From positions 1-37,106 of the forward strand of contig CANBSW010000026.1 in the NCBI GenBank assembly GCA_947372235.1: a stretch of 37,106 bases of DNA, in the 5' to 3' direction. Made by a program: the position numbers and the translations under genes. This DNA comes from Chitinophagaceae bacterium (GTDB lineage: Bacteria > Bacteroidota > Bacteroidia > Chitinophagales > Chitinophagaceae). This document shows, piece after piece, positions 7,578 through 15,487 of the stretch; the first letter of the stretch is position 1; every line of letters starts with the position of its first letter. The notes under the pieces are model-generated. The model made no database searches, was not told the origin of the DNA, and saw nothing but the letters and a program-made list of their open reading frames with translations.

Positions 7578-8234
7578 ATGAAAAAAGCATCACTGTTAAG
7601 CTCATTGTTGATATATGTATTGATGTGTGTACCGTTGTTTTATGCGGCAAGCATCTATCCATCTTTACCTGCCATGATTCCAACACATTTTGATATCAAT
7701 GGCAATCCCAATGCTTTTGGCGATAAGAGTACTATCTGGTTTACCACCACTCTTTTAACAGTGGTTTCTTTGTTAACCTATCTGCTCGTTCGCAATCTGC
7801 CAAAAATCGATCCTAAAAAAACAGCCGGGCAAGCACCGGAAGTGTATCATAAGATTGCAGCAACCGTAGTAGTATTTCTTTCGGCCCTAAACCTGATCAT
7901 TGTATACGCAAGTCAAAATGGCTCTGTTAATATTACCCATCTCATGCTGCCATTAATGGGACTCATGTTTTTGGTGCTTGGCAATTATATGCACAGCATC
8001 AAACCCAATTATTTTGTAGGTTTTCGTTTACCCTGGACCTTAGAGAACGAAGACAACTGGCGCAAAACACACCAGCTGGTTGGCAAATTATGGGTAGGTG
8101 GCGGATTGGTGATGACGATAGCTACTTTATTACTGCCTCCCAAGTCTGGTTTTATTTTTTTTATCAGCATTACTTTTATTATCACCATCATTCCAGCTAT
8201 TTTTTCTTACCGCTATTTTAAAAAGCATCAATAA
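7578..8234 (+). CDS. SdpI-family integral membrane protein
   Basis: The 218-residue protein has six or so membrane helices. After the first helix comes the DUF1648 signature SLPAMIPTHFDINGNPNAFG, and in the C-terminal half the SdpI block NYFVGFRLPWTLENEDNWRKTHQLVGKLW. SdpI of Bacillus gives immunity to the SdpC killing factor and signals to SdpR. Here the regulator lies immediately upstream and is almost certainly co-transcribed. No SdpC-like toxin is visible in the window, so the pair may act as a stand-alone sensor or immunity module (inference). Confidence 0.88.
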   Translation: MKKASLLSSLLIYVLMCVPLFYAASIYPSLPAMIPTHFDINGNPNAFGDKSTIWFTTTLLTVVSLLTYLLVRNLPKIDPKKTAGQAPEVYHKIAATVVVFLSALNLIIVYASQNGSVNITHLMLPLMGLMFLVLGNYMHSIKPNYFVGFRLPWTLENEDNWRKTHQLVGKLWVGGGLVMTIATLLLPPKSGFIFFISITFIITIIPAIFSYRYFKKHQ

Positions 8235-8241
8235 TATTTTT

Positions 8242-9690
8242 ATGAGATCATTATTTATTGCAATTAGTTTATTTTTCTGCAGCATTATTTCTGCACAGGA
8301 TATTGCCGGGCATTGGCAGGGATTAATACCAGCCGGGGGAAAAAATGTGCGCCTCATTTTTCATGTTACCAAAAACGGCAACGCATATTCTTCAAGATTT
8401 GATAGCCCTGATCAGAATGCTTACGGACTAAACTGCAGCAGTACCAGTGTTCAAAACGATAGCCTCGTAATTGGTATTGAATTGGTGAAAGGTGGCTACA
8501 AAGGAAAGTGGAATGGTAAAGATGAAATAAAAGGAGTGTATTCGCAGGGTCCGGGAAGCACAGCTTTGGATCTCAAACGGTTGAGCGATGGAGAAGTTCC
8601 CAAACCTGTTGCTGCTAAACCCAAACCACAAACACCACAACCTCCGTTTAATTATATAGTGGAAGAAGTGGGTTACGAAAATGCTGTACAGAAAAATCAC
8701 CTGGCGGGCACATTAACAAAACCATCTAATGGAAATAAATTTCCGGTGGTACTGATGATCACAGGCAGTGGCCCACAGGACAGAGATGAAACTATTGGCG
8801 CACACAAATCTTTTTGGGTGATCGCGGATTATTTAACCAAACAGGGTATTGCTGTTTTACGTGTTGATGACAGAAGCATGGGTAAAAGTACCGGCGATTT
8901 TTCCGGATCTACCTCTGCAGATTTTGCAACGGATGTAATGGCAGGCTTAGCCTATTTAAAAACAAGAAACGATATCGATACCACTAAAATGGGATTGATA
9001 GGACATAGTGAAGGCGGATTGATTGCGCCTTATGTTGCAGCCCGATCAAAAGATGTTGCCTTTATTGTGATGCTGGCCGGTCCGGCGGTTGGCGGTAAAC
9101 AAACCATGTATTATCAGGCCGTTGAAAAACCATTAGCTCAGTTGAGTGCACATGACAGAAAAGCTTACGGAGAATTTTACAATGAAATGCTGAGCAGAAA
9201 ATTAGATGAAGAGAAAGGAAAATTAGATGTAGATCAGGGAAAAGATATTGTTCTGTACACAAGAAATGCTTTTATGAACTGGAAAAAGAAACAACCCGAT
9301 TCTACCTTAAAAGTATTAATTAAAGGAACAGATGAAGAAGTGATCAAATCAATATCAGCCGGGTTTCGTGATCTGGAAAGACCATGGTGGCCCTTCTTTT
9401 TAACCTACGACCTTACCAAAGACCTGCAAAAATTAAGAATCCCCGTATTTGCTTTGAATGGAGAAAAAGATGAACAGGTAGATCCCAAAGCCAATCTTGC
9501 ACTCATCAAATCTATCTTCGCTAAAAATAAAAACACAAGAGTCAAAACCTATGAAGTGCCTGGCGTAAATCACTTATTCCAACACTGCAAAGCCTGCGGA
9601 AGTGTGGCCGAATACCTTGAACTGGAAGAAACTTTTGATAAAGCTACTTTAGTAATGATAGGGGATTGGATTAAGGAGCAGGTGAAATAA
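8242..9690 (+). CDS. Secreted alpha/beta hydrolase
   Basis: The 482-residue protein begins with a signal peptide (MRSLFIAISLFFCSIISAQ). Residues of about 20-115 form an N-terminal beta domain beginning IAGHWQG, followed by a proline/lysine-rich linker (KPVAAKPKPQTPQPP). The hydrolase domain of about 330 residues shows the oxyanion-region block VVLMITGSGPQDRD, DDRSMGKSTG, the nucleophile elbow GHSEGG (Ser256), an acid candidate in LNGEKDEQVD, and the catalytic His in GVNHLFQ. It probably hydrolyses esters or peptides in the periplasm; the substrate is unknown. It starts 8 bases after the SdpI gene, so it may belong to the same transcript. Confidence 0.85.
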   Translation: MRSLFIAISLFFCSIISAQDIAGHWQGLIPAGGKNVRLIFHVTKNGNAYSSRFDSPDQNAYGLNCSSTSVQNDSLVIGIELVKGGYKGKWNGKDEIKGVYSQGPGSTALDLKRLSDGEVPKPVAAKPKPQTPQPPFNYIVEEVGYENAVQKNHLAGTLTKPSNGNKFPVVLMITGSGPQDRDETIGAHKSFWVIADYLTKQGIAVLRVDDRSMGKSTGDFSGSTSADFATDVMAGLAYLKTRNDIDTTKMGLIGHSEGGLIAPYVAARSKDVAFIVMLAGPAVGGKQTMYYQAVEKPLAQLSAHDRKAYGEFYNEMLSRKLDEEKGKLDVDQGKDIVLYTRNAFMNWKKKQPDSTLKVLIKGTDEEVIKSISAGFRDLERPWWPFFLTYDLTKDLQKLRIPVFALNGEKDEQVDPKANLALIKSIFAKNKNTRVKTYEVPGVNHLFQHCKACGSVAEYLELEETFDKATLVMIGDWIKEQVK

Positions 9691-9691
9691 T

Positions 9692-9799
9692 TGTGAGTAG
9701 TGAGTAGTCAGTATATATTATCCTGGAAAGTTTCACAGCATAACTCTAAATACAAAATTATAAACTTCTGTCACTCACTACTGACTACTCACAACTCAC
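9692..9799. repeat. Inverted repeat, GAGTAGT heptamer words, abutting the acpH start
   Basis: The left arm (about 9692-9712) contains GAGTAGT twice in tandem followed by CAGT. The right arm (9780-9799) is its reverse complement with one mismatch in 20 bases. The 67-base spacer is AT-rich and otherwise featureless. The right arm ends one base before the ATG at 9801, and the left begins just after the stop of the hydrolase gene. Confidence 0.8.
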
Positions 9800-9800
9800 C

Positions 9801-10391
9801 ATGAACTACCTCGCCCACGCCCATCTCTCCTTCCATCACCCCGAAATATTGGTGGGTAATATGATCAGCGATTTTGTAAAAGGGAAAAAACAATTTGAGT
9901 ATCCTGATCTGATTCAAAAAGGTATCCGTTTGCATCGTGCCATTGATACTTTTACAGATATTCATCCCGCAACACAAAAAGCCAAAATAATTTTTAAACC
10001 CGCTGTTGGCACTTATGCCGGGGCTTTTATGGATGTGGTGTATGATCATTTTCTGGCAGCAGATGTAAATGAATTTACCAAAAATGGGTTACAACTATTT
10101 TCTGCAGAAGTATATAACCAGTTATCAGAAAGAGAAAAGCATCTCCCCGAAAAATTTGCACATATATTTCCTTATATGCGAACACAAAACTGGCTATATC
10201 ATTACCGTTTTACAGAAGGACTGGAAAAAAGCTTTGGCGGATTGGTAAGGCGTGCCAGTTATCTGGACAGTTATGGGGAAGCCTTTACTGTATTTACCAA
10301 TCGTTATGAGGAATTAGGTGATCATTACCGCGTATTCTTTCCGGAGGTAAAACAATTTGCTGCCGAGCATTTGGCAAGCTTACTTGAGTAA
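9801..10391 (+). CDS. acpH: Acyl-carrier-protein phosphodiesterase family protein
   Basis: The 196-residue protein matches the AcpH family in length and motifs: NYLAHAHLS at the N-terminus, then GNMISDFVKGK, LHRAIDTFTDIHP, and FMDVVYDHFLA, an all-helical HD-like fold with conserved His and Asp residues. AcpH removes the 4'-phosphopantetheine arm from holo-ACP, giving apo-ACP; it is a cytoplasmic Mn-dependent enzyme. No fatty-acid gene lies beside it here. Its start codon directly follows the arm of a palindromic repeat, so little room is left for a ribosome site. Family assignment is good; the exact reaction is inferred. Confidence 0.85.
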   Translation: MNYLAHAHLSFHHPEILVGNMISDFVKGKKQFEYPDLIQKGIRLHRAIDTFTDIHPATQKAKIIFKPAVGTYAGAFMDVVYDHFLAADVNEFTKNGLQLFSAEVYNQLSEREKHLPEKFAHIFPYMRTQNWLYHYRFTEGLEKSFGGLVRRASYLDSYGEAFTVFTNRYEELGDHYRVFFPEVKQFAAEHLASLLE

Positions 10392-10398
10392 TAAGCTT

Positions 10399-10494
10399 TT
10401 TTGAAACACATAGTTACATAGGGTAAGAATAAGGGCATATAGTTTACATGCTATGTTTCCTTTTTCCTAACCTATGTAACTATGTGTTTCAAAA
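10399..10494. repeat. Palindromic repeat, GAAACACATAG family
   Basis: Arms 10399-10422 and 10471-10494 are perfectly complementary over 24 bases, starting TTTTGAAACACATAG and containing the word ACATAG repeatedly. Pairing continues imperfectly inwards. It starts just after acpH stops. The same element recurs at 24925-25023. Confidence 0.88.
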
Positions 10495-10555
10495 TCTCTA
10501 ATCAGGAATAACTGGCCATTTAACAATTAATAGTAAAGCAGATTGCAATAGCATT

Positions 10556-10563
10556 TATCTTTG
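10556..10563 (+). promoter_or_regulatory. -7 box TATCTTTG for the DUF2911 gene
   Basis: TATCTTTG fits TAnnTTTG exactly and ends 14 bases before the ATG at 10578. It is the same octamer found before the PLP-enzyme gene and adk. No clear -33 element is visible. Confidence 0.5.
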
Positions 10564-10577
10564 GAAAAACCCTTCCC

Positions 10578-11150
10578 ATGAAGTTATTCGTAAGCCTGCT
10601 TTGTCTTCTTGCCGTGGTAACCATCCATGCCCAACAAAAACCCACCGATCTCGATAAATCGCCGATGGATATGAGCTATTGGCCCAATAATTACCCATTG
10701 CTAAAAATGAACGGGAAGGCTAAGAGTATGCCGGTTGCCCGCATTGTTTATGGAAGACCTTTAAAGAACGGAAGAAATATTTTTGGCGGCATTCTTAAAT
10801 ACAATGAACTCTGGCGTCTTGGTGCCAATGAGGCTACAGAAATAGAGTTTTTCAATAGTGTAAAAATTGCGGGCAAACTGGTAGAGAAAGGCCGTTACAC
10901 CCTGTATTGTATTCCCAACGAAAATAAATGGACCATCATCTTAAACCGCGACCTGTTTAGCTGGGGCGCTTATACTTACGACAGTAAGAAAGATGTATTA
11001 CGCACCGATATAGACATTGATAAAAACACAGAAAGCGTAGAAGCTTTCACCATGTATTTTGAAGAAACTAAAAACGGAGCGAATTTGAATTTTGTATGGG
11101 ATGATGTAAAAGGGAGTTTGGGGATAGGGTTGCCTGTTTTTAAAAAGTAG
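10578..11150 (+). CDS. DUF2911 domain-containing secreted protein
   Basis: The 190-residue protein has a signal peptide (MKLFVSLLCLLAVVTIHAQ). Its mature part carries the DUF2911 signature: ARIVYGRPLKNGR-IFGG, LWRLGANEATEIEF, KGRYTLYCIPNENKWTIILNRD, and WGAYTYD. DUF2911 proteins are frequent in Bacteroidota, are predicted beta-rich, and have no established function. It is probably periplasmic. The gene has its own promoter box and stands alone between palindromic repeats. Confidence 0.88.
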   Translation: MKLFVSLLCLLAVVTIHAQQKPTDLDKSPMDMSYWPNNYPLLKMNGKAKSMPVARIVYGRPLKNGRNIFGGILKYNELWRLGANEATEIEFFNSVKIAGKLVEKGRYTLYCIPNENKWTIILNRDLFSWGAYTYDSKKDVLRTDIDIDKNTESVEAFTMYFEETKNGANLNFVWDDVKGSLGIGLPVFKK

Positions 11151-11248
11151 AACAAATAAAGAAACATAAACCTTCCTCGCTTGAATGCTACGTATTCAAA
11201 AAAAGGTAAAATCTATAAAAAATACATCCGTTTCAAAACACCCCAACC

Positions 11249-11312
11249 AAACAGTGACCTTGTGCCCCCGTGCGCAAATAAATTTTCTTACAAAGGCACA
11301 GGGGCACTGTTT
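11249..11312. repeat. Imperfect inverted repeat before the GH13 gene
   Basis: AAACAGTG (11249-11256) pairs with CACTGTTT (11305-11312). Inside, GTGCCCCC on the left faces GGGGCAC on the right in imperfect register. It has the same general plan as the other spacer palindromes but is more degenerate. It lies about 90 bases before the ATG at 11400. Confidence 0.55.
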
Positions 11313-11399
11313 TGATTGCATAAATTATATACTCTCCTCACTTATCACTTTCGTAACTTCATTCCTGCAAAAACGATTCATCATTCACAAAATGCCTGT

Positions 11400-13127
11400 A
11401 TGAAAAAATCAGTATCATACCCTGTTTACTGTATTCTGTTTTCTCTACTCACCACTCTTTCTTGTCAAAATAAAAATAACAAACCCACAAGCGAACAAAA
11501 ATGGTGGAAAGAAGCGGTTGTTTACCAGATCTACCCACGCAGTTTTAAAGACAGTGATGGAGATGGTGTTGGCGATTTGAAAGGGATCATTTCAAAACTC
11601 GATTATATTAAAAGCCTGGGAGTAGATGCAGTTTGGCTAAACCCCATTTACAGCTCGCCCAATGATGATAATGGTTATGATGTAAGCGATTACCGCAACA
11701 TCATGAAAGATTTTGGTACCATGACCGATTTTGATTCCTTGTTAAGTGGATTGCACAAACGCGGTATTAAACTGGTGATGGATTTTGTGCTTAATCACAG
11801 CAGTGATGAACATGAATGGTTTAAACAAAGCAAGAGCTCAAGAACCAATCCTTACAGAGATTACTATCACTGGTGGAATGCCGACCGGCCCAAACCTGCA
11901 CCACGCTACAGTTTGTTTGATGTAAACCATGATGCATGGAAATATGATTCTGCCAGTAATGCTTACTACTTACATTATTTTTCAAAAAAACAACCTGATC
12001 TGAATTGGGAAAACCCCAAAGTACGTAAGGAGATTTTTGATATGATGAAATTCTGGGCCGATAAAGGAATTGACGGATTTAGATTAGATGCATTTCAATT
12101 TGCTGCAAAGGATACCAGCTTTCCTGCTTTTCCAAAAGGATATGAGCAGGACTTTGTGAAATATTATGCAATGGGTCCACACCTGCATGATTACCTGAAA
12201 GAAATGAACAAGGAAATCTTTAGTAAATATGATGTAATGAGTGTTGCAGAAGGTGCGGGCAATTCTTTTGAAGATGCGCATAATTTAGTAGATGAAGACA
12301 GAAAGGAATTAGGCATGGCCTACGCATTTGAAGCAGTAGATATTGCCAAGCAGAGCGGATACAGTTTGTTGCATTTTAAAGAAGTGTTTTCAAAATGGGA
12401 CAGTGTGTTTGCACAAAAAGGATGGCTTGCCATTTTTCTTGCCAATCATGATCAGGCAAGATTGGTTAGCAGGTTTGGCAATGATAGTGCGGCATTCAGA
12501 GAACCTTCCTCTAAAATGCTGACCACATTTTTGATGACGATGCGTGGTACCCCTTACTATTATAATGGCGATGAATTGGGTATGACGAATGCAGGTTTTA
12601 CCGATATCAAACAATACAAAGACATGGCTACACTGAATGAATACCAGAACCAGAAAAATATTGGCGGAGATCTTCCTTCCTTCATGAAGATCATACAGTT
12701 TTCCTGTAGGGATAATGGCCGAACCCCTTTTCAGTGGAACAATACAGCCAATGCAGGTTTTACAACCGGCGTGCCCTGGTTAAGCATTAACAGCAATTAC
12801 GCAACCATTAACCAGGAAGCACAGGAAAAAGACCCGAATTCTGTGTTGAATTATTTTAGAAAAGCAGTGAAGTTGCGAAAAGATAATCCGGTTTTGGTGT
12901 ACGGAAAATATACATTGCTTGAAAAAAACGATCCCAATGTGTACGCTTATGTTCGTGAACTGGATGGAAGAAAATTATTGATCATACTCAATTTTACAAG
13001 TCGTAGAGTATCAACAAATCTGGGTATGTATATCAACCGTGCAAGAAAAATTGCATTAGGCAATTACACAACACCATCCACAGACGGCACACTGCAACCG
13101 TATGAGGCGGTGGTTTATGAATTGTAG
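11400..13127 (+). CDS. GH13 alpha-glucosidase/alpha-amylase family lipoprotein
   Basis: The start is set at the ATG at 11400, because it gives a lipoprotein signal (CILFSLLTTLSC, lipobox LTTLSC); upstream in-frame codons lie in untranslated sequence. The 575-residue protein has the GH13 barrel: VVYQIYPRSFKDSDGDGVGDLKG, the region I VMDFVLNHSS, GFRLDAF with the nucleophile Asp230, SVAEGAG with the acid Glu284, and ANHDQARL with Asp351. A C-terminal beta domain follows. The early motifs are those of oligo-1,6-glucosidase and alpha-glucosidase subfamilies. As a lipoprotein it should face the periplasm or cell surface, cutting alpha-glucan oligosaccharides. No SusCD pair is adjacent. Confidence 0.9.
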   Translation: MKKSVSYPVYCILFSLLTTLSCQNKNNKPTSEQKWWKEAVVYQIYPRSFKDSDGDGVGDLKGIISKLDYIKSLGVDAVWLNPIYSSPNDDNGYDVSDYRNIMKDFGTMTDFDSLLSGLHKRGIKLVMDFVLNHSSDEHEWFKQSKSSRTNPYRDYYHWWNADRPKPAPRYSLFDVNHDAWKYDSASNAYYLHYFSKKQPDLNWENPKVRKEIFDMMKFWADKGIDGFRLDAFQFAAKDTSFPAFPKGYEQDFVKYYAMGPHLHDYLKEMNKEIFSKYDVMSVAEGAGNSFEDAHNLVDEDRKELGMAYAFEAVDIAKQSGYSLLHFKEVFSKWDSVFAQKGWLAIFLANHDQARLVSRFGNDSAAFREPSSKMLTTFLMTMRGTPYYYNGDELGMTNAGFTDIKQYKDMATLNEYQNQKNIGGDLPSFMKIIQFSCRDNGRTPFQWNNTANAGFTTGVPWLSINSNYATINQEAQEKDPNSVLNYFRKAVKLRKDNPVLVYGKYTLLEKNDPNVYAYVRELDGRKLLIILNFTSRRVSTNLGMYINRARKIALGNYTTPSTDGTLQPYEAVVYEL

Positions 13128-13237
13128 TATTTAATATGGATTTTATTTATAGCCGCAGATTCTTAGTATTTAATCAATATTGCTTATTAACAGAAAGATG
13201 TAATATTTATAAAAGAAAAACAATCACCCACTTCAAA

Positions 13238-13245
13238 TATCTTTG
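13238..13245 (+). promoter_or_regulatory. -7 box TATCTTTG for the PLP-enzyme gene
   Basis: TATCTTTG matches TAnnTTTG and ends 15 bases before the ATG at 13261. It also argues against a TTG start at 13243, which would sit inside the box. Confidence 0.5.
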
Positions 13246-13260
13246 CCCAAAATCACAAAC

Positions 13261-14400
13261 ATGAAACTCGCCACCAAATACATACACGCCGGCACAGAAC
13301 CAGATCCATCCACAGGTGCGATCATGACACCTATCTATCAAACCTCTACATATGTGCAGGAAGCACCGGGTGTAAACAAAGGCTATGAATATGCCCGCAG
13401 CCAGAACCCAACCCGTAAAGCATTGGAAGATGCCTATGCACAAATAGAAAATGGAAAATTTGGCCTGGCTTTTGGAAGTGGAGTAGCAGCAACGGATGCC
13501 GTAATCAAATTATTATCACCCGGCGATGAAGTAATTGCCGCCAATGATATGTATGGAGGAACCTATCGTTTGTTTACAAAGATCTTTTCTAAATATGGTA
13601 TTCGGTTTACGTATGTAGATACAACGGATGTAAACAATATCAGTAAAGCCATCTCATCAAAAACAAAACTTATCTGGATAGAAACACCCACCAATCCATT
13701 GATGAACATCACTGATATTGCTGCGGTTGCTGTAATTGCCAAACAAGCCAAAGCATGGTTATGTGTTGATAATACGTTTGCTTCTCCTTATTTACAAAAC
13801 CCATTAGACCTTGGTGCAGATCTTGTTATGCATTCTGCCACTAAATATTTAGGCGGACATAGTGATGTGATACAAGGCTGTTTAATGATGAACGATGCAG
13901 ACCTGCGTGAGCAACTCTATTTCATTCAGAAAAGCTGCGGAGCAGTACCCGGTCCGATGGATTGTTTTTTGGTGTTGCGTGGAATAAAAACCTTGCATAT
14001 CCGTATGCAGCGCCATTGTGAGAATGGAGAAAAAGTTGCGCAATTTTTACGCAATCATCCTAAAGTTGAAAGAGTGTATTGGTGTGGTTTTGAAGATCAT
14101 CACAATCATGCAATCGCTAAAAAACAAATGCGTGGCTTTGGTGGTATGATGAGTTTTACCATGAAAGATGACAGTGTAGAAAATGCACGACGCGTTCTTT
14201 CATCAACCAAAGTATTTGCGCTGGCTGAAAGTTTGGGTGGGGTTGAATCACTCATCAACCACCCGGCTTCTATGACGCATGCTTCTATCCCCAGAGAAGA
14301 ACGCATCAAGAACGGATTAACCGACAGCCTGATCCGTTTGAGTGTTGGTATTGAAGATGTGGATGATCTGATCGATGATTTGAATCAGGCGATTGGGTAA
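13261..14400 (+). CDS. Cystathionine gamma-synthase/lyase family PLP enzyme
   Basis: The ATG at 13261 is preferred to a TTG 18 bases upstream. The 379-residue protein shows the Cys/Met-metabolism PLP family: YQTSTYVQ, YEYARSQNPTRKALE, FGSGVAATDAVI, ANDMYGGTYRLF, ETPTNPL, VDNTFASPYLQNP, HSATKYLGGHSDV with the PLP lysine Lys195, and SLGGVESLINHPASMTHA near the end. Members perform transsulfuration: gamma-synthases build cystathionine from activated homoserine, and lyases split cystathionine to cysteine. Sequence alone does not separate these two. It stands alone with its own promoter and is followed by a palindromic repeat. Confidence 0.92.
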   Translation: MKLATKYIHAGTEPDPSTGAIMTPIYQTSTYVQEAPGVNKGYEYARSQNPTRKALEDAYAQIENGKFGLAFGSGVAATDAVIKLLSPGDEVIAANDMYGGTYRLFTKIFSKYGIRFTYVDTTDVNNISKAISSKTKLIWIETPTNPLMNITDIAAVAVIAKQAKAWLCVDNTFASPYLQNPLDLGADLVMHSATKYLGGHSDVIQGCLMMNDADLREQLYFIQKSCGAVPGPMDCFLVLRGIKTLHIRMQRHCENGEKVAQFLRNHPKVERVYWCGFEDHHNHAIAKKQMRGFGGMMSFTMKDDSVENARRVLSSTKVFALAESLGGVESLINHPASMTHASIPREERIKNGLTDSLIRLSVGIEDVDDLIDDLNQAIG

Positions 14401-14423
14401 GCTGGGCTTCCTACAAATATTTT

Positions 14424-14486
14424 TTGCCACAGAAATCACAGACTTACACAGATTTATTCTGTGCCTTTCTGTGAATTCTGTGGCAA
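14424..14486. repeat. Palindromic repeat, CACAGA word family
   Basis: Arms 14424-14452 (starting TTGCCACAGAAATCACAGA) and 14458-14486 (ending TTCTGTGGCAA) are inverted copies with five mismatches in 29 bases and a 5-base loop. It ends 15 bases before the TIGR02757 start. Confidence 0.8.
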
Positions 14487-14501
14487 TTTTAATCCTGATA
14501 C

Positions 14502-15341
14502 ATGAAAATACAATCAGACAAATCATTAAAAGAATTCTTCGACAAAAAAGTAATCCAATACAACCAGGTTGCTTTTATTAAAGATGACCCTGTTTGTATT
14601 CCCCATCTTTTCACCAAAAAAGCAGACATTGAAATTGCCGGTTTATTCGCTGCCGTTTTTGCCTGGGGAAACCGAACTACCATCATCAACAAATCAAGAG
14701 AACTGATGCAGCTGATGGATCATGCCCCACATGATTTTTGTTTGCATCACAGCAATAAAGATTTACAAAAATTAGAAGGCTTCAAACACCGAACTTTCAA
14801 CACAACAGATCTTTATTATTTTATTGAATTTTTAAAATATCATTACACCCACCACAAAAGCCTCGAAGAAGCATTCCTCATACAAAAGTTTCCCCTCCTC
14901 TCAGGAAGGGCCGATTCAATCGCCCCAGGCGATAAAATCGGGGGTGGCGAAGACGGCGGGATGGTAGAAAAATGCCTCACCCATTTCCACAACTATTTCT
15001 TCTCTCTCAAACACATCCCCAACAGAACCAAAAAGCACATTGCCACACCCTACAAAGGCTCTACCTGCAAACGTCTGAATATGTATTTGCGTTGGATGGT
15101 ACGAAACGACAAAATGGGTGTTGATTTTGGGATCTGGGAAAAAATAAAACCTTCAGATCTCATCTGCCCAATAGATCTGCATGTTGCAAGGGTTGCGAAA
15201 CGCTTTGGTTTACTCGACAGAAAACAAATTGATTGGCAGGCGGGTGTTGAACTCACCAAATACCTGCGCACACTTGATCCACTCGATCCGGTGAAATATG
15301 ATTTTGCTTTGTTTGGATTGGGGGTGATTGAAAAATATTAA
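14502..15341 (+). CDS. TIGR02757 (DUF2400) family protein with repeat-derived insertion
   Basis: The 279-residue protein matches the TIGR02757 family: IAGLFAAVFAWGNRTTIINKSRELM near the N-terminus, FKHRTFNTTDLYYFIEFLK, and the highly conserved TPYKGSTCKRLNMYLRWMVR, followed by DLHVARVAKRFGLL and LDPLDPVKYDFALFGLG. The last blocks resemble helix-hairpin-helix DNA glycosylase folds, but no activity is established. Residues about 130-153 are unlike the rest: glycine- and proline-rich, and encoded by a GC-rich hairpin-forming stretch (14889-14963). This looks like a repeat element inserted in frame between two helices. The rest of the protein appears intact. Confidence 0.85.
   Translation: MKIQSDKSLKEFFDKKVIQYNQVAFIKDDPVCIPHLFTKKADIEIAGLFAAVFAWGNRTTIINKSRELMQLMDHAPHDFCLHHSNKDLQKLEGFKHRTFNTTDLYYFIEFLKYHYTHHKSLEEAFLIQKFPLLSGRADSIAPGDKIGGGEDGGMVEKCLTHFHNYFFSLKHIPNRTKKHIATPYKGSTCKRLNMYLRWMVRNDKMGVDFGIWEKIKPSDLICPIDLHVARVAKRFGLLDRKQIDWQAGVELTKYLRTLDPLDPVKYDFALFGLGVIEKY
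14889..14963. repeat. GC-rich hairpin element inside the TIGR02757 coding region
   Basis: This stretch is far richer in C and G than its surroundings. It contains CCCTCCT and AGGAAGGG as an imperfect stem, then a nested stem in which CGATT (14912-14916) pairs with AATCG (14936-14940) and ATCGCC (14919-14924) with GGCGAT (14928-14933). It closes with GGGGGTGGCG. The CCCCTCC/GGGG composition resembles the spacer element at 27661-27719. It keeps the reading frame open. Confidence 0.65.
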
Positions 15342-15358
15342 CCACCGATTAAAATTTC

Positions 15359-15424
15359 GCCACAGATTCACAGATTAGCACAGATTGTATTGAGAAAATC
15401 TGTGCTAATCTGTGAATCTGTGGC
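15359..15424. repeat. Perfect 28-base palindrome, CACAGATT word family
   Basis: Arms 15359-15386 and 15397-15424 are perfectly complementary over 28 bases with a 10-base loop. Each arm holds three CACAGATT words, starting GCCACAGATTCACAGATT. It lies between two convergent genes, where such a hairpin could end transcription in both directions. It is the best-preserved of six related elements in the window. Confidence 0.92.
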
Positions 15425-15487
15425 AACTTTATTTCTTCCAAAAGTTTCTTGTTGCCTTAACTAAATAGGAACAATTTTTGAATTTGT

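Noticed and set aside
11316..11399. Longer start for the GH13 lipoprotein
   Set aside because: The added residues would precede and bury the lipoprotein signal peptide that begins at 11400.
11185..11403. 72-codon plus-strand frame before the GH13 gene
   Set aside because: It reads through an inverted repeat and overlaps the GH13 start in another frame; the composition is not protein-like.
15359..15424. CRISPR-like array because of repeated CACAGATT words
   Set aside because: The words are 8 bases, without unique spacers of constant size, and are arranged as a palindrome. No cas gene is present.
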